A DNA stretch of 64,000 bases from Cyanobacteria bacterium QS_8_64_29. Lineage in GTDB: Bacteria > Cyanobacteriota > Cyanobacteriia > Cyanobacteriales > Rubidibacteraceae. The first letter of the stretch is position 1, and each line of letters begins with the position of its first letter. Below the pieces are notes generated by a model. It did no database searches. It saw nothing but the letters and a program-made list of their open reading frames with translations, and had not been told where the DNA came from. Location of the stretch: NCBI GenBank assembly GCA_003022125.1, contig PXQH01000042.1, positions 36,753-100,752 of the forward strand. The letters are read 5' to 3'. Positions 60,216 to 64,000 of this stretch are shown here, one piece after another. The position numbers and the translations under genes are program-made.

Positions 60216-60815
60216 CTATGGCTCGAGCTCGCGTGCTTGCTGGAGAATGCCGACCGCCCGTTCGCGAGCGCTAGGGCGATCTTTGGGGGCGTGCGGGCTG
60301 CGCTCTAGGATGCGCATGGCTTCGTCGTGATCGCAGCCGTCCTGTAGGGCTCGTTGGGCAACGAGGCGATCGAGCCGCTCGTCGTCCTCGACGGCAGCCA
60401 CTTGCTGGGCATAGTCCTGGTAAAGCTGCCGGTAGTGTGGGTCGGCGATGTGCTCCAGTGCTAACTCCAGCATCCGCTCGGCCCCTCGAAGCGACTCGCG
60501 CGCATCCTCTGCCGAGATCGAGCTAGTTGGCTCGTAGTCGCTCCTAGCTCGGCGTTGCTGTGCCTCATTGAAGGCGCGCCCCAGATCCGGGGGAGCTTCG
60601 CCGGTTTGAATCCAGTACTGGCCAAACCGAGAAACGACTCCTCCGTGCGTTGAGGTGTGAACGCCGCGAGCTTCCAAGAGTGCTGATGCGGCGTGGAACA
60701 TGCTGTAGTAGGCGCGCGAGCTTGCGACCTCGTAATACCCGTGCTGTAGCAAGTGCTCGGCCGCCGCAAGCCGCTCGCTTGCTTTCAGCAGCCGCTGCTT
60801 CTGCGCCAGCTCCAT
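60216..60815 (-). CDS. HEPN-domain protein
   Basis: 199 residues. The first 120 form a HEPN-type four-helix domain with YYEVASSRAYYSMFHAASALL near 27-47, the hallmark of this family; the remaining 75 residues (from about 125) are a separate helical, charged tail. In HEPN/MNT pairs the HEPN protein is typically a toxin (RNase) and the MNT nucleotidyltransferase its antitoxin. A strict R-polar-x4-6-H RNase motif is not clear here, so catalytic activity is uncertain. The MNT gene ends 3 nt upstream, so they are co-transcribed. Confidence 0.8.
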   Translation of the reverse strand: MELAQKQRLLKASERLAAAEHLLQHGYYEVASSRAYYSMFHAASALLEARGVHTSTHGGVVSRFGQYWIQTGEAPPDLGRAFNEAQQRRARSDYEPTSSISAEDARESLRGAERMLELALEHIADPHYRQLYQDYAQQVAAVEDDERLDRLVAQRALQDGCDHDEAMRILERSPHAPKDRPSARERAVGILQQARELEP

Positions 60816-60818
60816 CAG

Positions 60819-61325
60819 CTAGATCGCGATCCCCTCTTTTGAGACGACTCGCCGGAGCGCCAGCTCCCCATTCAGCCAATCGCGTTTATCGAACAGCAGG
60901 AGGCTAATCAAGTCGAACGTCCTCGCTGCGGCCTCCACCTGGAAATCGCTTGGTAGTTTCTCGTCGCGCCTTCGATTCAGGTCCTTGAGGACGGCCAGTA
61001 CGTCCACATCCGAGGTGGGATGAAAGTCGCCTCGGGCTAATGACCCGAACAGCACCAGCTCGACCAACCGATCCCCATAGCAGTCCTGGCAGTGGCGCTT
61101 GAACTCGGCCAGCAGGTTCCAGACGCGCTCCTGCCGGATCGCTTTGTACCGTGCCAAGGCCTGTGCTTTGGGATGGGAGGGGGGCAGGGCCTCGGCTCGA
61201 TACGCCACCTCGTCGATCGCTACATCGCTCAGGCCGCTGGCATCCATAATCTGCCCAAGGTGCCAGCCGTCAGCGAGCCGCTCCAGCACCCAGAGATCGC
61301 GATCAAAGTCGGTTGTTGTCTGCAT
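60819..61325 (-). CDS. MNT-type nucleotidyltransferase domain protein
   Basis: 168 residues. The minimal nucleotidyltransferase motif is at 94-108: GSLARGD followed by SDVD (the GSx10DxD pattern with both metal-binding Asp), then DVLAVLKD. The first 85 residues are an extra helical region not seen in minimal MNT antitoxins. MNT antitoxins can AMPylate their HEPN partner; that reaction is known for related pairs, not shown here. It starts 6 nt after the broken DUF29 gene and precedes the HEPN gene by 3 nt. Confidence 0.8.
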   Translation of the reverse strand: MQTTTDFDRDLWVLERLADGWHLGQIMDASGLSDVAIDEVAYRAEALPPSHPKAQALARYKAIRQERVWNLLAEFKRHCQDCYGDRLVELVLFGSLARGDFHPTSDVDVLAVLKDLNRRRDEKLPSDFQVEAAARTFDLISLLLFDKRDWLNGELALRRVVSKEGIAI

Positions 61326-61331
61326 GGCTGG

Positions 61332-61796
61332 CTAGGGCTGGGGCCAGAAGTCCTCGTCGAGGATCTGCTCAAGGTTGAAGGGTGCCTCGGCTGGGAACTG
61401 TCCGAGCGGCAATCCCGTTTCCTGGGCTGCCAACTTGCGCGCTTTAGTGTATTCGCTGGACAGCAGCCGCTCTAGTTCGGGTTTAAGGCTAGGACTATCC
61501 GCCAGCAGGTCCCGAACTCGCATTCGGTGCTCGGTGATGGTTGCCTGCCAACTGTTCGTGCGCCGTTCGGGCTGGTAGGCCCACTTGAGCAGATATTGCA
61601 GCAAAACTCGCAGGTTGCTAGCGAGAGCCTGCTTTTGGCTGCGGCCCATATCGGCCAGTTCCTCAATCAAGTCGGGTAGATCCAGCGCGTCGAACTCGCG
61701 CGCCTTGAGCTGCTCGATGGTCTCATCCAACCAGCGGGCGTAGTCCGTTTCGTAGAGCTGGGCCAGGTTGGAAAACTGGGCTTATTGGTCGTGCAT
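61332..61796 (-). pseudogene. DUF29 family gene with an in-frame stop at codon 5
   Basis: From the ATG at 61794-61796 the frame reads MHDQ, then TAA at 61782-61784, and continues open without further stops to 61332, giving AQFSNLAQLYETDYARWLDE and a full DUF29 domain (LIEELADMGRSQK, LKWAYQPERRTNSW, LAAQETGLPLGQFP). DUF29 proteins normally begin just before the LYETDF-like segment, which here lies after the stop. Translation could still reinitiate at a TTG at 61730, giving 132 residues. DUF29 has no known function and often occurs in multicopy in cyanobacteria. Confidence 0.65.
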
Positions 61797-61981
61797 GGGC
61801 TCGAACCAGCAGTTGCTGAGATCCTAACGCCAGGGACTCTAGGCATTAGCGCCGCGTCGCCGCAACTAGGCGCGGTTGTGGTCCAGGTCTGCCCTAGATC
61901 AAGAGCAGCTTATGTTGTCTAACTAGCTAAGAGCGGCCAAAGAGCTGTTGTCCTTTAGCCTAGCTAAGGATTGTTCTTTTG

Positions 61982-62323
61982 TTACTCTGGTGGCAACCAC
62001 TCGAAAGCGAGTGTCTGATCAAGGTTGAATGGTGGCCGCCTTGGAAAAGTCGAGAGCTGGATCCCGGTTTCTTGAGCAGCTTTGCGACGGGCCTTGGTGT
62101 ATTCCCATTCGAACCGTGCTCTGAGGGCTTCAAATAATCTTGGGCTTCTCTTGAGGGCTTGGTATAGCCGACGCCGATGCTCAGTGATCGAGTCGATCCA
62201 GCTTTTGGTACGCCTTTGAGGCTGGTACTGCCATTTTAGGAGATGAATCAGCACCTGCTTTAGACTACTGGGTGCAGCCTTAGGCTTCTGGCTGCTGTTG
62301 CCCTTCTTTTGGCCTTTACTCAT
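61982..62323 (-). CDS. DUF29 family protein with non-standard N-terminus
   Basis: 113 residues. The C-terminal 90 match DUF29 and parallel the neighbouring copy: LLKWQYQPQRRTKSW, ITEHRRRL, WEYTKARRKAAQETG, FPRRPPFNLDQ. The LYETDF and LIEEIESMGRS segments of complete DUF29 proteins are absent and replaced by a Lys/Ser/Gln-rich stretch (MSKGQKKGNSSQKPK). It may be a short natural variant or a 5'-truncated copy. The 185-nt gap to the first DUF29 gene (61797-61981) holds no gene that I can see. Confidence 0.6.
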   Translation of the reverse strand: MSKGQKKGNSSQKPKAAPSSLKQVLIHLLKWQYQPQRRTKSWIDSITEHRRRLYQALKRSPRLFEALRARFEWEYTKARRKAAQETGIQLSTFPRRPPFNLDQTLAFEWLPPE

Positions 62324-62937
62324 GGAGACGTTGCACTAGAAACAACGTCTCTTAGGTACAATACTCACCCAATCACAAAGTGGCCAGATTATGCCGAATC
62401 CACTGCTGCTTTCTTTCAGGCCATGATCTATGCAACGGCAGCCTACCTGAAGTGCGCACCTGGTATGCCTGAGTACTGGCACATCTCTCTCCATGCTGGA
62501 GTTGGTTTTCCTAGGGGCGGGCGGTCTCAGGTCAATAAGACTCGGGTAAAAAGAGGGGGTTGTCCCGTTGACCGAGCCTGAAGTGCAACATTTGCTGCTA
62601 GCTGTCGTACTGCCCAGGTTGCAGAGTGCCGAGCAAGCATTGCCTTGGTTACCCTGGCGTCGCCATTACTAGGCTGTCGCGCGACGCTGTCACTACCGAC
62701 CCAAATCCACGGCTGTAGTATTAGGTTAAACAGTGATACAGCATGGCCTTGTTTCCACCCGGATGGCGCCGCAGCTAGTTATGAGGGTGCCGTTGAGGTC
62801 ATGTTCACTATCGATTTTGTTGGGCCAGTACTGGCGTAAGTAAACACGCTTCTTCTGGACAGTTTGTTGCCGTATATGTTAACCTCTTGGAGAGTATGTT
62901 AACCTCTTGGAGAGATCGTCACTGCAAGGAGATTGGA
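62324..62937. other. 614-nt stretch without a recognisable gene
   Basis: The sequence is more AT-rich than the rest of the window. A 90-codon plus-strand frame (62309-62581) overlaps the start of the DUF29 gene and shows no family resemblance; a 64-codon frame at 62645-62839 is equally unconvincing. The last 60 nt contain a 20-bp tandem duplication. I regard the rest as remnant or intergenic DNA. Confidence 0.5.
62875..62914 (+). repeat. perfect 20-bp tandem duplication
   Basis: The unit TATGTTAACCTCTTGGAGAG is present at 62875-62894 and again, identically, at 62895-62914. It ends 23 nt before the ATG of the zinc-ribbon-like gene, so it lies in that gene's leader or promoter. Each unit contains GTTAAC. 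Confidence 0.95.
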
Positions 62938-63093
62938 ATGCCAAAAACTGGAACTACTGCTCAGACATCTGGAATTTACAGGGGAGGATGCTCTTGCAGT
63001 CAGGAGATTGCTCTAAGCCAAGGGGAAACTTTTCCGCCGTGCAGAACATGCAATCAAACAGTTAATTGGACTCTTGTTCGCCAAACGAAGTAA
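62938..63093 (+). CDS. small zinc-ribbon-like protein, 51 aa
   Basis: 51 residues: SGIYRGGCSCSQEIALSQGE then FPPCRTCNQTVNWTLVRQTK. The pattern (SGIY-R, Cys pair, EIALS-G, FPPC-xx-C, WTLV) matches a small rubredoxin-like/zinc-ribbon family found scattered in bacteria and phage-like regions. Its first knuckle is C-x-C (Cys18, Cys20) instead of the usual C-x2-C; the second (Cys35, Cys38) is intact. AAGGAG 8 nt upstream supports the ATG at 62938. Its 3' end overlaps the converging membrane-protein gene by 40 nt. Confidence 0.7.
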   Translation: MPKTGTTAQTSGIYRGGCSCSQEIALSQGETFPPCRTCNQTVNWTLVRQTK

Positions 63094-63545
63094 TGGCGCA
63101 CAGGGATTCGCAATTCTTCTATTCCAATACTGCTAATTGTCGAAGTCTGCTTACATTGAGACGGTACTATTGCATAACAGTAGGCTGCTAGCACTGTTGC
63201 AGTCACTGCAAGGAAGATTGCCGATCCTAGCAGTATAGCTTTTCCCCATATTTGTTTATCTAGTTGATGAGCTGCCTTGACCCACTGGCGTGCTATGTAC
63301 AACTTTAGATCTTCTTCTTTCAATTTGCTATGTGGGTAATTCATGTAAAGGAGCTTTTCGGGGTCGACTGTTCTATAAGTTGGAAAAGGCAAAAGCCTGA
63401 TCGTGCATGCTACTAGGGCAAGTCCTAGGAGTGAGTAGACCCACGTTCCCTGGCAAGGCAGGTTTCCTCCTAAGTTGAGCGCCACCCCACTAAAAGCAAG
63501 TATTGTTGTTAGCTTATTATTGAGGCTGTCCAAATTGAGGAACAT
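63054..63545 (-). CDS. three-helix membrane protein, effector-like topology
   Basis: 163 residues. Hydrophobic spans lie at about 12-29, 35-53 and 103-123. Between spans 2 and 3 is a soluble segment (RTVDPEKLLYMNYPHSKLKEEDLKLYIA... HQLDKQIWGK). This two-helix, charged-linker, third-helix arrangement, with LNNKLTTILAFSGVAL at the start, recalls the membrane effector domains of Pycsar/CBASS immunity, but I cannot prove the match. No nucleotide cyclase is visible in this window. An in-frame stop upstream leaves ATG 63545 as the only start. Confidence 0.5.
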   Translation of the reverse strand: MFLNLDSLNNKLTTILAFSGVALNLGGNLPCQGTWVYSLLGLALVACTIRLLPFPTYRTVDPEKLLYMNYPHSKLKEEDLKLYIARQWVKAAHQLDKQIWGKAILLGSAIFLAVTATVLAAYCYAIVPSQCKQTSTISSIGIEELRIPVRHYFVWRTRVQLTV

Positions 63546-63832
63546 TTGGATCCAGGAGACTATCCGGATCCTGGCGAATCGTCGACTCCTGAACGAGTGA
63601 ATTTAGATGAGAATCCACATAAGGGTGATATTCACACTCATCAAGATTCCCAATCGCAGGAAGAAGACACTGATTAGTAGCCTTTTCCGATTTCCCCTAA
63701 CTTACTTCCGATCAATGAGCGTAGCTTTAGAGTCAGCACAACATGTAAGAGTTGCTGCTGCTTTTACTGGTTCTATCTTTGTCCAAGCAAAGGTTCTAGC
63801 TTAGCCAGAACGTCTTCTATAGCAATCACAAC

Positions 63833-64000
63833 TTACACGTGAACGAACCCGTACTGGCGTAGCATCGAAAATTTAAAGATGTCATGCTCGATAAGTAGCC
63901 AGAATAGCGCCTTGACGCGCTCAAAGGAAGGACATAGGCCAGCTAGCTTTCTCATGGTCTCTTTGCCTCGCAGCCAGACTTTCTCAATCGGGTTCTGTTC
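63833..64000 (-). mobile_element. IS630-family transposase, C-terminal end (runs off the window)
   Basis: The minus strand from the window edge to TAA at 63833-63835 encodes 55 residues beginning EQNPIEKVWLRGKE and continuing LCPSFERVKALFWLL, then DIFKFSMLRQYGF. The NPIE-x-VW motif with the last catalytic Glu of the DDE triad is diagnostic for IS630/Tc1-like transposases. The 287-nt gap between it and the membrane-protein gene (63546-63832) contains no convincing gene; the element's terminal repeat should lie in it but cannot be defined without the other end. Confidence 0.85.

Noticed and set aside
62309..62581. 90-codon plus-strand frame upstream of the tandem repeat
   Set aside because: It overlaps the start of the DUF29 gene on the other strand, has no ribosome binding site and no family resemblance.
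63513..63677. Plus-strand open frame of 54 codons, very acidic (EEHLDPGDYPDPGESSTPE and onward)
   Set aside because: It has no ATG and no ribosome binding site, begins right after a stop codon, and its first third is antisense to the membrane-protein gene. It may be a remnant of a lost gene, but I cannot support it as a CDS.

Overview
The window is chromosomal DNA of a high-GC cyanobacterium. The evidence is an allophycocyanin gene (apcF), NDH-1 subunit N (ndhN), the clock-associated Fe-S protein LdpA, the plastid-type ycf45 ATPase, an NtcA-type glnA promoter, a lone PCP_red protein and frequent HIP1 octamers (GCGATCGC) up to about 61 kb. Ribosomal gene order is also cyanobacterial: S14 is missing between L5 and S8, and L30 is missing between S5 and L15. 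I cannot place it to genus from sequence alone. GTG starts are common and genes are tightly packed.

Layout. 0-11 kb: start of rplI, gloB, a radical SAM gene with a cysteine-rich partner, two small unknown genes, then a long minus-strand run (ychF, DUF2157, GDYXXLXY, DUF58, ARMT1-like phosphatase, metallophosphoesterase). 11-24 kb: PLP decarboxylase, cbiT, cdsA; DUF2993-ribD, a CBS-domain site-2 protease and pgl on the minus strand; then nusB-ftsY-rsbU-like-argH. 23.6-35 kb: a secreted repeat protein with an apparent amber stop, a lipoate-ligase-like gene coupled to ybjN, glnA with a textbook NtcA promoter and a terminator, apcF, an ABC ATPase, PCP_red, an FAD hydroxylase, and the minus-strand run ndhN-ldpA-ycf45-guaB3.

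35.4-51 kb is one S10-spc-alpha supercluster (rplC to rpsI, with secY, adk, infA, rpoA and truA embedded), followed by rpmE and prfA. A consensus sigma-70 promoter and a structured leader of about 340 nt precede it, and a second promoter lies before rpmJ. 52-60 kb holds gpmI, secG coupled to a matrixin-like metalloprotease, a glycosyltransferase, an MFS transporter, recO, deoC and lipB.

The last 4 kb (60.2-64 kb) is the accessory part: a minus-strand set of a 5'-broken DUF29 gene, an MNT nucleotidyltransferase and a HEPN protein (a likely toxin-antitoxin-type pair); a second DUF29 gene without the usual N-terminus; about 600 nt without a recognisable gene; a small zinc-ribbon-like protein behind a perfect 20-bp tandem duplication; a three-helix membrane protein whose layout recalls Pycsar/CBASS membrane effectors; and the 3' end of an IS630-family transposase at the window edge. 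This part is more AT-rich, and I see no HIP1 octamer beyond about 61.8 kb, so it looks like recently acquired, decaying DNA. The most novel leads are here and at the amber-interrupted secreted protein.
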